Below are positions 1 to 8,955 of a DNA stretch of 19,292 nucleotides, piece by piece. The stretch is from Oscillospiraceae bacterium (GTDB taxonomy: Bacteria > Bacillota > Clostridia > Oscillospirales > Oscillospiraceae), in contig JAAZCZ010000130.1 of NCBI GenBank assembly GCA_012513005.1, forward strand, positions 1 through 19,292. Reading direction: 5' to 3'. Below the pieces are notes generated by a model, which was given only the letters and a program-made list of their open reading frames with translations, was not told the DNA's origin and ran no database searches. Numbering within the stretch: the first letter of the stretch is position 1; each line of letters starts with the position of its first letter. The translations under genes and the position numbers were made by a program.

Positions 1-1
1 G

Positions 2-184
2 TATGACACACCCTTCGGCTCATCAACAATGAGCCTCGACACGCACACAATCGAATCCTCTTTCGGTCCGCGCGGCGGAAAAATGGAAGTTGACTATGTA
101 GTTGATTTTGACCACGCAATTGTGGGCAGAAACACCTTCACTATAGATATAAAAGAACAGGGCGGGGAAATTGCCGATGTCTAA
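2..184 (+). CDS. DUF1934 (YwiB-like) protein, C-terminal part
   Basis: The gene enters from outside the window, so only the last 60 residues are seen (frame starting at base 2, stop TAA at 182-184). The visible part begins YDTPFGSSTMSLDTHT and continues through GGKMEVDYVVDFD and FTIDIKEQ, an alternating beta pattern typical of the C-terminal half of the DUF1934/YwiB beta-barrel family. Its stop overlaps the argS start by 8 bases, the arrangement known from Bacillus and many Clostridia (ywiB-argS), which supports both the family call and translational coupling. The function of the family is not established. Confidence is limited by the missing N-terminus. Confidence 0.72.
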   Translation, partial: YDTPFGSSTMSLDTHTIESSFGPRGGKMEVDYVVDFDHAIVGRNTFTIDIKEQGGEIADV

Positions 185-1922
185 TCTTGTTGCGTTTGCA
201 AAAAATACAGCAAACGAACTAATCAATAACGCATATATAAAAGCTGCAGATAAGGGAGATTTTGCTCCCGATGTGCAGCTGTTAGGAGCAACTGAAATAC
301 CCAAAGACAGCACAAAAGGTGACTTTGCGGCAAACCACGCAATGACAGGCGCAAGGGCACTTAGAATGCCGCCGCGTAAAATTGCAGAAGTCTTGGCAGA
401 GAATATGGATTTGCAGGGCAGCTGCTTTAATTCAGTTGAGGTGGCAGGACCCGGCTTTTTAAATTTCAGGCTGGCACCTAATTGGTATAGGTCAGTGCTG
501 GAAGCAATAGAAAAAGCCGGCGATGACTACGGCAAATCGAATACCCTTGACGGCGAAAAAATAATGGTAGAATTTGTCTCGGCAAACCCAACAGGTCCGA
601 TGCACATGGGCAACGCCAGAGGCGGAGTCTTAGGTGACACCTTGGCAGAGGTCTTATATCGCTCAGGTGCCGAGGTAAGCAGGGAGTTCTATGTAAATAA
701 CGCAGGTAACCAAATAGAAAAATTTGCAGCGTCAATAGAAGCTCGTTATTTAGAAATAGTCTTGGGCGAAAAAGCACCGGAGTTTCCCGAAGACGGCTAT
801 CACGGTGACGATATAATTAATATAGCACGAAGCTATTTTGATGAGCATGGCGCAGGCTTAGTAAATGAAGACGAAAAAGTACGCCACAGCATTCTCGCAG
901 AATACGGGCTTAGCATAAATCTTCCAAAAATGAAGAGCGATCTTCTCAGATACGGCATCGAGTTTGACCGCTGGTTTTTTGAATCCGATCTCTATGACGA
1001 GCATTTAATAGAAGAGACAATTAAAGAGCTCAGCAGCAAAAACGCATGCTACGAAAAAGACGGAGCGCTCTGGATTAAAACAGGCAGTCTGCTAAAAGAA
1101 AAGCTCAGACAAAGTGGCAAGTCAGAAAAAGACATAGAAAAATTAGAGCTAAAAGATGATGTTCTGAGGCGTGCAAACGGTCTTTACACCTACTTTGCAG
1201 CAGACATAGCCTACCACAGAGCAAAGCTCGGAAGTCGCGGCTTTGATAAGGCTATAAATATTTGGGGCGCAGACCACCACGGGCATGTGGCCAGACTAAA
1301 ATTAGCCCTCGATGTATTGGGTTTAGACGGCGAACACAGGCTCGATATAGTCCTAATGCAGCTTGTAAACCTCATGCGAAACGGTGAGGCTGTGCGCATG
1401 TCTAAACGCACAGGCAAGGCCATTTCACTCTCCGACCTTTTAGACGAAATTCCCGTAGATGCAGCCAGATGGTTTTTTAACGCCAGACCGGATACGCAAA
1501 TGGACTTTGACTTAGACCTTGCAGTCAGGCAGGACAGCGATAACCCCGTATATTATGTCCAATATGCCCACGCCAGACTCTGCTCACTAATAGACAACCT
1601 AAAAAGAGAAGGGCACAGCGTAAAGAGCATAGCCGAAATCAAATCAGAGCTGCTCAATAACCCGAGCGAGTATGATTTAATTAAGCAGCTTGCACTGCTT
1701 CCCGAGGAAATTGAAGCAGCTGCCAAGGCTTATGACCCGAGCAAGATAAACAGATACATAACCGAGTTAGGTGCAAGGTTCCACAAGTTCTACACAGTCA
1801 GCAGAATAATGGGCGCCGAGCCCGATATTTTAGATGCAAGACTGAGCTTAGCCGAGAGCACAAGAAAAGTAATAGCAATAGCTCTTAACATATTGGGAAT
1901 CAATGCCCCCTGCAAGATGTAA
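177..1922 (+). CDS. argS: Arginyl-tRNA synthetase
   Basis: Class I aminoacyl-tRNA synthetase that charges tRNA-Arg with arginine in the cytoplasm using ATP. The protein has 581 residues, close to the usual size. The N-terminal Add-1-type domain is followed by the Rossmann catalytic core with the HIGH-type signature in SANPTGPMHMGNARGG (about residues 135-150) and the KMSKS-type loop MSKRTGKAISL (about residue 405). The C-terminal DALR anticodon-binding domain starts near YYVQYAHARL and ends with the family-typical LGINAPCKM. I chose ATG at 177 rather than the upstream TTG at 171: it has a G-rich ribosome binding site (ggcgggg, 161-167) and overlaps the stop of the upstream gene by 8 bases, indicating an operon. 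No promoter is visible directly upstream. A strong terminator follows at 1956-1981. Very confident. Confidence 0.97.
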   Translation: MSNLVAFAKNTANELINNAYIKAADKGDFAPDVQLLGATEIPKDSTKGDFAANHAMTGARALRMPPRKIAEVLAENMDLQGSCFNSVEVAGPGFLNFRLAPNWYRSVLEAIEKAGDDYGKSNTLDGEKIMVEFVSANPTGPMHMGNARGGVLGDTLAEVLYRSGAEVSREFYVNNAGNQIEKFAASIEARYLEIVLGEKAPEFPEDGYHGDDIINIARSYFDEHGAGLVNEDEKVRHSILAEYGLSINLPKMKSDLLRYGIEFDRWFFESDLYDEHLIEETIKELSSKNACYEKDGALWIKTGSLLKEKLRQSGKSEKDIEKLELKDDVLRRANGLYTYFAADIAYHRAKLGSRGFDKAINIWGADHHGHVARLKLALDVLGLDGEHRLDIVLMQLVNLMRNGEAVRMSKRTGKAISLSDLLDEIPVDAARWFFNARPDTQMDFDLDLAVRQDSDNPVYYVQYAHARLCSLIDNLKREGHSVKSIAEIKSELLNNPSEYDLIKQLALLPEEIEAAAKAYDPSKINRYITELGARFHKFYTVSRIMGAEPDILDARLSLAESTRKVIAIALNILGINAPCKM

Positions 1923-1955
1923 TTAGTATTTAATTTAATACTTAGCATAAATAAA

Positions 1956-1981
1956 GACGGACGGCAATTTTGCCGTCCGTC
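1956..1981. terminator. Bidirectional intrinsic terminator between argS and nifJ
   Basis: Perfect 11-bp hairpin GACGGACGGCA / TGCCGTCCGTC with an ATTT loop, lying between the two convergent genes. It is flanked by an A-rich run on the left and by CTCTTTG on the right, so it can end transcription from both argS (plus) and nifJ (minus). Confidence 0.85.
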
Positions 1982-2022
1982 TCTTTGCGTATTAATTTTA
2001 AAATTCTAGTCTAAGGCGGATT

Positions 2023-5000
2023 TTACTCCTCGTACATCTTCTTAAGCTTAAGCAGATGCTGATAACGCTTAGCAGCATTTTCCTCAGACTTCTTAAACAG
2101 CCTGTCGGCTCTCTCCGGGAACTCAAGCACGAGTCTGGAGTAACGAGCCTCATTGAGTAAGAACTCACGGTAGTTGCCTGTGGGCTCCTTGCTGTCGATT
2201 GTGAGAGGTGCCTTGGCGTCGGGGTTAAAGCGGAAGAGGTTCCAGTAACCTGCCTCAACAGCCTTCTTCATCTCAATCTGGCAATTTGCCATGCCGCCCT
2301 TGATGCTGTGCATCTCGCAGGGAGCGTAAGCGATGATGAGTGAGGGTCCCTTATATGCCTCTGCCTCGGTGATAGCTTTGAGTGTCTGTGCCTGGTTTGC
2401 ACCCATAGCAATCTGTGCCACATAGATGTAGCCGTAGGTCATAGCAAGCTCTGCTAGAGGCTTACTCTTAATTTCCTTACCGGCAGCTGCAAACTGTGCA
2501 ACCTGACCGATATTAGAAGCCTTAGAAGCCTGACCGCCTGTGTTGGAGTAGACCTGTGTATCAAATACGAAGATATTGACATCCTCACCGGAGGCCAAAA
2601 CGTGGTCAAGTCCGCCGTAGCCGATATCATATGCCCAGCCGTCGCCGCCCATAATCCAAATGGACTTCTTAACCAGCATATCGCTTGCCTTGACTATCTC
2701 GCGTGCAAGCTCGCAGGAGGGGCATTTGCAGCCTTCAACTATTGCGGCATTGAGTACCGAAACAAGCTTTGCTGCGGTCTCCTCGGATGCAGGACCGTCA
2801 TCGAAGCTCTCAAGCCAGGCAGCGCCTGCGGCTTTTAGCTTGGCATCGCAGGTATCCTGTGCAATTAGCTCAGTTACCATTGCCTTAACGTCGTCACGAC
2901 GCTTTTGTGTGGCGATTGCAATTCCGAGACCGTGCTCAGCGTTGTCCTCAAACAGTGAGTTGACCCAAGCAGGACCCTGACCGGCCTTGTTGACAGTGTA
3001 CGGGCTTGTAGCAGCCGGTCCGCCCCAGATAGAGGAGCAGCCTGTTGCATTGGAGATAATCATTCTGTTGCCGTAAAGCTGTGTAATTAGTCTTGCATAG
3101 CTTGTCTCGGCGCAGCCTGCGCAGGAGCCGGAGAACTCAAGCATGGGCTGTCTGAACTGGCTGCCCTTGACGTTGTTTTCCTGAAGCTCGGGCTTAATGC
3201 TGACCTTGTCCTGCATGTAGGACCAGACCTTGTTCTGCTTGAGCTGGGTCTCGATAGGCATCATTGTAAGGGCGCCTACCGGGCATGTGGAGACGCAGAC
3301 AGAGCATCCCATGCAGTCCAGCGGAGAAATTCCGAGCGAGAATGAGTAAACACCCTTGCCCTTGCCGGCCTTAAAGGGAACAAGCTTAGCGTCCTTCGGA
3401 GCTTTATTAGCTTCCTTATCTGTTAGTGCATAGGGGCGAATGACTGCATGCGGGCAGACATAGGCGCACTGGTTGCACTGTATGCACTTGTTAGCATCCC
3501 ACTCGGGCACAGAAACAGCAACACCGCGTTTTTCGTATGCAGATGCGCCAAGCTCAAATGTGCCGTCAACGTGATTAACAAAGGCAGAAACAGGAATGCT
3601 GTCGCCGTCCATAATGGAGACGGGTCTTAATATATCCTTTACCATCTTAACAGTAGCATCGCGGCCGGCTAAGACCTCTTCCTTGCTGCTGTCTGTGGCA
3701 GTTGCCCAGGAGGCAGGAACCTTAACAATCTCGTAAGCGGTTGCGCCGAGCTCGATTGCCTTGTGGTTCATGTCAACAATATCCTGTCCCTTACGCAGGT
3801 AGGATTTTGTTGCAGCGTCCTTCATGTAGCGTATAGCATCATCGCCGGGGATAACCTTAGCAAGTGAGAAGAAGGCGGACTGTAAAATGGTGTTTGTGCG
3901 CTTGCCCATACCGATTTTCTCAGCTAAGTCAATGGCGTTAATCATAACAAGCTTAATCTTGTTCTTTGCAATATAGCGCTTTGCCTCTGCATCGAGCTGC
4001 TGCTCAAGCTCTTTGAGTGTCCAGCGGCTGTTAATAAGAAATACACCGTTAGGACGAATCTTCTGAGCCATCTTGAAGCCCTTTGTTATATATGAGGGGT
4101 TATGACATGCCACAAAGTCAGCCTTATTCACATAATAGGGGCTCTTAATGGGCTTGTCACCAAAGCGCAGGTGCGAAATTGTAACGCCGCCTGTTTTCTT
4201 AGAGTCATACTGGAAATATGCCTGGACATATTTTTCAGTGTGGTCACCGATAATCTTGATGGAGTTCTTGTTAGCACCGACTGTGCCGTCGCCGCCGAGA
4301 CCCCAGAACATGCAGGAAACAGTTCCCTTGGGTGTTGTGTCGGGAGCAGCCTTCTCTTTAAGTGAAAGCTTTGTGACATCGTCTATAATACCGACAGTGA
4401 AACGCTCCTTGGGCTTATCCTTGGAAAGCTCAGCAAAAACGGAGAATATAGTTGCAGGCGGTGTATCCTTGGAAGATAGACCATATCTGCCGCCGATTAC
4501 GCAGATGTCGCACTTGTCTGCATTAGCAAGAGAAGTAGCAACGTCCATGTATAGAGGCTCGCCGAGAGCGCCGGGCTCCTTTGTGCGGTCTAATACTGCA
4601 ATTTTCTTGCAGGTTGCGGGAATAGCAGCAATAAACTTGTCGGCGCGCCAAGGTCTGTAAAGACGAACCTTAATAAGTCCGACCTTCTGACCGTGAGAGT
4701 TAAGATAGTCAATAACCTCTTCTGCAACGTCGCAGACAGAGCCCATAGCAACTATAACGCGGTCAGCATCGGCTGCACCGTAGTAGTTAAACAGCTGATA
4801 ATCGGTACCGAGCTTTTTGTTGACCTTCTTCATGTAGTCTTCAACAATGCCGGGCACAGCGTCGTAATAGCGGTTAGAAGCCTCGCGGTTCTGGAAGAAG
4901 ATATCGCCGTTCTGGTGGCTGCCGCGCATCTGCGGATGCTCGGGGTTTAAAGCTCTCTCGCGGAATGCGTCAACAGACTTCATGTCGCACATGGATTTTA

Positions 5001-5571
5001 AATCCTTATAATCCCATGTGGCAACCTTCTGAATCTCGTGAGATGTACGGAAACCGTCGAAGAAGTTAATAAACGGCACACGGGACTTTAAAGCAGCTAA
5101 GTGTGCAACAGGGGAGAGGTCCATAACTTCCTGTGTGTTTGTTTCAGCCAGCATAGCAAAGCCGGTCTGACGACATGCATAAACGTCTGAATGGTCGCCG
5201 AAAATGCTCAGAGTGTGGCTTGCAAGTGTACGGGCAGAAACGTGGAAAACAGTCGGCAGAAGCTCACCCGCAATTTTGTACATGTTGGGGACCATAAGCA
5301 GAAGACCCTGAGAAGCTGTGTAGGTAGTGGTTAGGGCACCTGCGTTTAATGAGCCGTGAACAGCACCTGCAGCACCGGACTCAGCCTGCATTTCCTGAAC
5401 CTTAACGGTTGTGCCGAAAATGTTCTTCTGTCCCTTTGCAGACCACTGGTCAACATAGTCGGCCATGGGGCTGGAAGGTGTGATCGGATAGATTGCAGCA
5501 ACCTCCGTAAACGCATAGGAGACATGCGCAGCGGCTTGGTTACCGTCCATTGTCTTAAATTTTCTTACCAT
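2023..5571 (-). CDS. nifJ: Pyruvate:ferredoxin (flavodoxin) oxidoreductase
   Basis: Single-chain PFOR of 1182 residues that oxidises pyruvate to acetyl-CoA and CO2 and passes electrons to ferredoxin, central to fermentative anaerobic metabolism. The N-terminal pyrimidine-binding TPP domain carries YPITPSSPMADYVD (about residue 29). A gamma domain and the TPP-independent middle domains follow. An inserted 2x[4Fe-4S] ferredoxin domain has cysteines C696, C699, C702, C706 and C753, C756, C759, C763. A further CAGC-type cluster region (SGSCAGCAET) and the TPP/Mg site GGDGWAYDIG (around D977) with YSNTGGQ complete the catalytic core, and all expected cofactor motifs are present. The ATG is preceded by a GGAGAT ribosome binding site on the minus strand. 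The gene is monocistronic with its own promoter at 5620-5648, and its terminator is shared with argS. Very confident; the name nifJ does not imply nitrogen fixation here. Confidence 0.97.
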   Translation of the reverse strand: MVRKFKTMDGNQAAAHVSYAFTEVAAIYPITPSSPMADYVDQWSAKGQKNIFGTTVKVQEMQAESGAAGAVHGSLNAGALTTTYTASQGLLLMVPNMYKIAGELLPTVFHVSARTLASHTLSIFGDHSDVYACRQTGFAMLAETNTQEVMDLSPVAHLAALKSRVPFINFFDGFRTSHEIQKVATWDYKDLKSMCDMKSVDAFRERALNPEHPQMRGSHQNGDIFFQNREASNRYYDAVPGIVEDYMKKVNKKLGTDYQLFNYYGAADADRVIVAMGSVCDVAEEVIDYLNSHGQKVGLIKVRLYRPWRADKFIAAIPATCKKIAVLDRTKEPGALGEPLYMDVATSLANADKCDICVIGGRYGLSSKDTPPATIFSVFAELSKDKPKERFTVGIIDDVTKLSLKEKAAPDTTPKGTVSCMFWGLGGDGTVGANKNSIKIIGDHTEKYVQAYFQYDSKKTGGVTISHLRFGDKPIKSPYYVNKADFVACHNPSYITKGFKMAQKIRPNGVFLINSRWTLKELEQQLDAEAKRYIAKNKIKLVMINAIDLAEKIGMGKRTNTILQSAFFSLAKVIPGDDAIRYMKDAATKSYLRKGQDIVDMNHKAIELGATAYEIVKVPASWATATDSSKEEVLAGRDATVKMVKDILRPVSIMDGDSIPVSAFVNHVDGTFELGASAYEKRGVAVSVPEWDANKCIQCNQCAYVCPHAVIRPYALTDKEANKAPKDAKLVPFKAGKGKGVYSFSLGISPLDCMGCSVCVSTCPVGALTMMPIETQLKQNKVWSYMQDKVSIKPELQENNVKGSQFRQPMLEFSGSCAGCAETSYARLITQLYGNRMIISNATGCSSIWGGPAATSPYTVNKAGQGPAWVNSLFEDNAEHGLGIAIATQKRRDDVKAMVTELIAQDTCDAKLKAAGAAWLESFDDGPASEETAAKLVSVLNAAIVEGCKCPSCELAREIVKASDMLVKKSIWIMGGDGWAYDIGYGGLDHVLASGEDVNIFVFDTQVYSNTGGQASKASNIGQVAQFAAAGKEIKSKPLAELAMTYGYIYVAQIAMGANQAQTLKAITEAEAYKGPSLIIAYAPCEMHSIKGGMANCQIEMKKAVEAGYWNLFRFNPDAKAPLTIDSKEPTGNYREFLLNEARYSRLVLEFPERADRLFKKSEENAAKRYQHLLKLKKMYEE

Positions 5572-5619
5572 ATTTTCATCTCCATTTTAGTATTCTGGCT
5601 TCATTAACCATATGTCAGA

Positions 5620-5648
5620 ATTTTATCATATATCGATACACATGTAAA
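5620..5648 (-). promoter_or_regulatory. Sigma-A type promoter of nifJ
   Basis: On the minus strand, -35 TTTACA (plus 5643-5648), a 17-base spacer and -10 TAAAAT (plus 5620-5625), one mismatch to consensus in each box. The predicted start near 5613 leaves a leader of about 40 bases before the nifJ ATG. Confidence 0.75.
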
Positions 5649-6044
5649 CTGCCAATAGCTCTATTTATCGAAAAGCAAAAGGGAAAAATAGCGCAATTTG
5701 CATATTAATATATGCAAAATCGTATTCTAAAAACTAAAAATAAACTTTGGTAAAAAACAAAAAATCTAAGAAGTCGAATAAATTCAGCGCTGTGCTCATT
5801 AATCTGCCGAAATGTAAGCAAAACAGGAATAATAAGAGGCAAAAATGTGCAAAAGCTATAAAAATTATATAAAGCCGAAAAAATCTATAAATGCAAAAAA
5901 TTTAACAATGCTTAGTTTTTAGTTTTGGTCTAAATTCTAATGAAAACCCGTTTATGGTGTTTTGAACAGAAATTATATTTCTGCATCAAAAAAATAATTA
6001 AACAATTAAGCCGAGACGAAGCAAAATTGCTCAGTTAATTGTAC
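5649..6044. other. Long AT-rich divergent intergenic region
   Basis: This roughly 400-base stretch lies between the nifJ promoter and the asp23 promoter. I found no convincing ORF or RNA gene in it. It holds A-rich tracts, a small hairpin CAGAAAT-TAT-ATTTCTG near 5968-5984, and an inverted repeat at 6002-6042 listed separately. Confidence 0.5.
6002..6042. repeat. Inverted repeat just upstream of the asp23 promoter
   Basis: Perfect 8-bp arms ACAATTAA (6002-6009) and TTAATTGT (6035-6042) separated by 25 bases, ending two bases before the putative -35 box. The position suggests an operator or activator site, but no regulator is identified. Confidence 0.4.
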
Positions 6045-6073
6045 TTGTACTTTTATTAACAATACTATATAAT
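6045..6073 (+). promoter_or_regulatory. Probable sigma-A promoter of the asp23-fakA genes
   Basis: A perfect -10 TATAAT (6068-6073) lies 17 bases after TTGTAC (6045-6050), a poor -35 that matches only TTG. The weak -35 and the dyad directly upstream would fit an activated promoter. The leader would be about 30 bases. Confidence 0.5.
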
Positions 6074-6111
6074 GCTATATTGCTAATCCATAGGTTAAGG
6101 AGGAGATTTGC

Positions 6112-6462
6112 ATGGTAAGAATTGAAAATACAAAAGGCAATATAAGCATTACCGAAGAGGTGTTCACAAACCTTGCAGGAGATGCCGCAACTCAGTGCTT
6201 CGGCGTTAAGGCTATGGCAGGTCGCAGCAAGGATGGCGGCGTGTTCCAGCTCAAGCGTGAATCTATGTCAAAGGGAGTTACTGCCAAGCTTAACGAAGAC
6301 GGCAGCGTTTCCATTCAGTTACACATAGCTGTTAACCACGGAGTAAATGTACTCACGCTAGGCAACAGTATAATAAATGAAGTGAGCTATAAAGTTTCTA
6401 ACGCAACCGGGGTTCCCGTAAAGAGCGTAGATGTATATATAGACACAATGCTAATCGGTTAA
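6112..6462 (+). CDS. Asp23/Gls24 family envelope stress response protein (YloU-like)
   Basis: Small cytoplasmic protein of 116 residues, typical in length for the short YloU-like branch of the Asp23/Gls24 family. It has the family pattern: an N-terminal segment GNISITEEVFTNLAG, a central CFGVKAM region, a GVNVLTLGNSI strand-helix and the C-terminal VKSVDVYIDTM strand. The ribosome binding site AAGGAGGAG is very strong. The next gene starts 32 bases downstream and encodes a DAK2-domain protein, the conserved partner of this family in Firmicutes (yloU-yloV). The precise role is not settled; family members are linked to cell-envelope stress, and the link to fatty-acid kinase comes from gene order only. 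Confident about the family. Confidence 0.92.
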   Translation: MVRIENTKGNISITEEVFTNLAGDAATQCFGVKAMAGRSKDGGVFQLKRESMSKGVTAKLNEDGSVSIQLHIAVNHGVNVLTLGNSIINEVSYKVSNATGVPVKSVDVYIDTMLIG

Positions 6463-6494
6463 TAAATAAAAATACACCCGGGGGTAGTTTCGGA

Positions 6495-8120
6495 TTGAGA
6501 GAATATATAGACGCAGCCGTATACAGAGACATAATATTAAACGCCAATGCGGTGCTTGAAAATAATATACAGCTAATAAACGAACTTAATGTTTTCCCTG
6601 TGCCGGATGGTGATACAGGCACAAACATGAGCCTCACTATGGGAGCCGCGGCAGAGGCAATTTCCGGCAAACAGTATGATTCCTTAGGCAGCATTTCAGA
6701 CAGCGTAGCATCTGCTATGCTAAGAGGCGCAAGAGGAAACTCGGGAGTAATCCTCTCGCTACTGTTTCGTGGAATAGCAAAGAGACTCAAAGGTCAGGAG
6801 ACAGCCGACACAAAGCTGTTTTCCGCAGCCCTGTCAGACGGCGTTGATGCGGCATACAAGGCGGTTATGAAACCGGCAGAGGGCACAATTCTAACAGTAT
6901 CAAGAGTTGCAACCTCATCTGCAATTGAGTTTTCAAAAAACGGCTCAGACTTAGAGCTGATGATTTCCTGCGCCTTGGAATCTGCAGAGGAAGCCTTGGC
7001 AGACACAATTAATCTAAACCCCGTACTTGCAAAGGCGGGCGTAGTAGACGCAGGCGGAAAGGGATATGTATTTATATTAGAAGCCATGCTCTCTGCAATT
7101 GCCGGCAAGCTAATAGAAAGTAAGCTTGGCGGAAAAGTAAAAGAAGGCACACACTTCGATGTTTTTTCAAGCGAGGAAATCGAGTTTGCCTACGACACAG
7201 TTTTCATCGTCAGAAAAACAGGCAACACAGAGCTTTCTTCATTCAGAACCTACTTAGAGAGCATAGGCGACAGCCTTGTCATGAGCGAGGATGACAACAT
7301 TTTCAAAGTACATGTGCACACAAACATCCCGGGCACAGTGCTACTCGAGGCTGCAAACTACGGCGTTTTGGAAAAAGCAGACATAGAAAACATGCGCACC
7401 CAGCACGATGAGCTTGTGGCGGGTAGGGCACACGAGGAGGAGGCAGTGTTTGCCCCTGCAACAAAGCCCTTTGGTGTTGTGGCTGTCTGTGCAGGCGAGG
7501 GTCTTGAGGGAATTTTCAGAGAGCTCGGAGTAGACACTGTTGTAACCGGCGGGCAGACTATGAACCCCTCCACAGCGGATATTTTGGCAGAGATAAACAA
7601 AACTCCGGCAGAAACAGTTTTTGTTTTGCCGAACAACAAGAATATAATCATGGCAGCAGACCAGTGCGTGCCGCTCACAGAGAAAAAAGTGGTCGTAGTG
7701 CCCAGCAAAACCGTGCCACAGGGCATTTCAGCTCTAATTTCCTTTGACGACAGCTGCACAGAGGAAGAAATAGTTGCAGCAATGCGCGAAGCTACCGAGT
7801 CTGTGCACACAGCCCTCATTACCTATGCGGCAAGAGACTCAGAGTTCGACGGTCACACAATTCACGCAGGTGAATATCTCATGCTCTTAGACGGCTCATT
7901 AATAGGCAGCTTCTCTAATATTGAAACTCTGTTTCGTGAGCTGTCTTGGTCTATTGACGAGCTTTCACCGGCGGTAATATCAATTTACTACGGTGAGGAT
8001 ACCTCGGAAGAAGAGGCACAAAAGGCAGGAGACTGGCTGGGCGAATGCTTCCCGGATGCAGAAATATCAATAGTAAACGGCGGGCAGCCTGTCTACCACT
8101 ATATGATCTCAGTGGAATAA
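6495..8120 (+). CDS. fakA: DAK2 domain fatty acid kinase FakA-like protein (YloV)
   Basis: The 541-residue product matches FakA/YloV, the ATP-binding kinase subunit that phosphorylates fatty acids presented by a DegV-type FakB protein, feeding exogenous fatty acids into phospholipids. The N-terminal DAK2 domain shows NVFPVPDGDTGTNM (residues 32-45; D38 and D40 are the likely Mg/ATP ligands) and RGARGNSGVILS (about 78-89). A middle domain and a C-terminal DhaK/DegV-like domain follow, for example GGQTMNPSTADIL and FVLPNNKNI, the expected FakA layout. No FakB gene lies in the window. The start is TTG at 6495 with GGGGGT upstream; no ATG lies at a suitable place before the DAK2 motif. It is in an operon with the Asp23 gene. 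Confident in family; kinase activity is inferred. Confidence 0.9.
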   Translation: MREYIDAAVYRDIILNANAVLENNIQLINELNVFPVPDGDTGTNMSLTMGAAAEAISGKQYDSLGSISDSVASAMLRGARGNSGVILSLLFRGIAKRLKGQETADTKLFSAALSDGVDAAYKAVMKPAEGTILTVSRVATSSAIEFSKNGSDLELMISCALESAEEALADTINLNPVLAKAGVVDAGGKGYVFILEAMLSAIAGKLIESKLGGKVKEGTHFDVFSSEEIEFAYDTVFIVRKTGNTELSSFRTYLESIGDSLVMSEDDNIFKVHVHTNIPGTVLLEAANYGVLEKADIENMRTQHDELVAGRAHEEEAVFAPATKPFGVVAVCAGEGLEGIFRELGVDTVVTGGQTMNPSTADILAEINKTPAETVFVLPNNKNIIMAADQCVPLTEKKVVVVPSKTVPQGISALISFDDSCTEEEIVAAMREATESVHTALITYAARDSEFDGHTIHAGEYLMLLDGSLIGSFSNIETLFRELSWSIDELSPAVISIYYGEDTSEEEAQKAGDWLGECFPDAEISIVNGGQPVYHYMISVE

Positions 8121-8141
8121 AAATCCCTGTAATAAAACTAT

Positions 8142-8169
8142 AATGCGGTAGGCAATAGCCTTCCGCATT
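8142..8169 (+). terminator. Hairpin after fakA, weak terminator or processing site
   Basis: Stem AATGCGG-T-AGGC / GCCT-T-CCGCATT with an AATA loop (11 pairs, one T-T mismatch). It lacks a proper U-tract, so it may stabilise or process the mRNA rather than end it; the downstream gene starts only 28 bases later. Confidence 0.4.
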
Positions 8170-8197
8170 TAACATTGACGGTGGCGGTGCGTAATAA

Positions 8198-8758
8198 GTG
8201 ACAGATAAGATAAGCGAAATAAAATTAAGGCAGCGCAAAATTGCAGTAGCGGGCAGAAACTCGCTTTCTGATGAAAACCGCAGGCTCTATTCCGAGCTAA
8301 TATGCAATAAGCTTTCAGAGCTAAACGAAATTAAAGAGGCAAAAACAATACTCAGCTACAAAGCGATAGGCAGCGAAGTAGACTTATCCGAGTTTGATAA
8401 AATAATGCAATCTCTCGGCAAAATAGTAGCATATCCGCTCAGCGAAGAGGGCAATAAGATGACAGCTTTATTCCCAAAGCCGAAATCAAATTTTGTGCGC
8501 GGAAAATACGGAATATTAGCTCCACAAATAAAAGACTCAGAAATAATAAACCCTGAGGATATAGACATAGTAATAACTCCGCTCGTAGCCTTTGATGACG
8601 ATAATAACAGGCTCGGGCACGGCTGCGGATACTACGACGCATATCTGCCTGCCTGCAAAAGGGCATATATAATAGGTGCTGCATTCACAGCCCAAAGACT
8701 TGGCAAAATAGCTATAGAGCCCCATGATATAAAGCTTCACAGAATCGTACATGAGTGA
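8198..8758 (+). CDS. 5-formyltetrahydrofolate cyclo-ligase
   Basis: Cytoplasmic enzyme that converts 5-formyl-THF to 5,10-methenyl-THF with ATP, returning stored folate to one-carbon metabolism. The 186-residue product has the usual family length. It carries basic N-terminal residues (KLRQRKIA), the middle VAYPLSEEGNKMTALFP segment, and the signature RLGHGCGYYDAYL (residues 138-150), which forms the substrate/ATP site, preceded by DIVITPLVAFD. The start is GTG at 8198; no internal ATG would keep the N-terminal helix. Its ribosome binding site is weak (GGTGG). It lies 77 bases after fakA in the same direction with a hairpin between, so it may be the last gene of that transcript. A terminator follows at 8798-8829. 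Ile codons are almost all ATA, which shows the host's codon habit clearly. Confidence 0.93.
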   Translation: MTDKISEIKLRQRKIAVAGRNSLSDENRRLYSELICNKLSELNEIKEAKTILSYKAIGSEVDLSEFDKIMQSLGKIVAYPLSEEGNKMTALFPKPKSNFVRGKYGILAPQIKDSEIINPEDIDIVITPLVAFDDDNNRLGHGCGYYDAYLPACKRAYIIGAAFTAQRLGKIAIEPHDIKLHRIVHE

Positions 8759-8797
8759 CTTTAGTAAGCTGTCTAATTAAATATTAAGCCAAAACAG

Positions 8798-8829
8798 CGG
8801 CAATTATTCAGCATAATGAATAATTGCCG
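8798..8829 (+). terminator. Terminator after the cyclo-ligase gene
   Basis: Perfect 13-bp hairpin CGGCAATTATTCA / TGAATAATTGCCG with a 6-base loop, followed by TAATTATTTG. The T-run is interrupted, so strength is uncertain, but the position 40 bases after the stop fits. Confidence 0.6.
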
Positions 8830-8880
8830 TAATTATTTGCATAAAATATAGTTATTATGAATAATATTTAATATTTATGC

Positions 8881-8909
8881 TTGACAGGTGAATATTATTC
8901 TGTTATCAT
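8881..8909 (+). promoter_or_regulatory. Sigma-A promoter of the amino-acid ABC transporter
   Basis: Consensus -35 TTGACA (8881-8886), 17-base spacer, -10 TATCAT (8904-8909). The start near 8916 gives a leader of about 40 bases. This shows that the in-frame TTG at 8881 is the -35 box, not a start codon. Confidence 0.82.
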
Positions 8910-8955
8910 CACCGCAATATTAATAATTTGCCAAAAAGGCGAAGGAGAGGTCAAA

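Noticed and set aside
2602..5607. Plus-strand frames across nifJ
   Set aside because: Antisense shadows of a well-supported 1182-residue gene.
8881..8955. TTG at 8881 as start of a longer binding protein
   Set aside because: The TTG is the consensus -35 box of a clear promoter; the lipoprotein signal peptide and strong ribosome binding site begin at ATG 8956.
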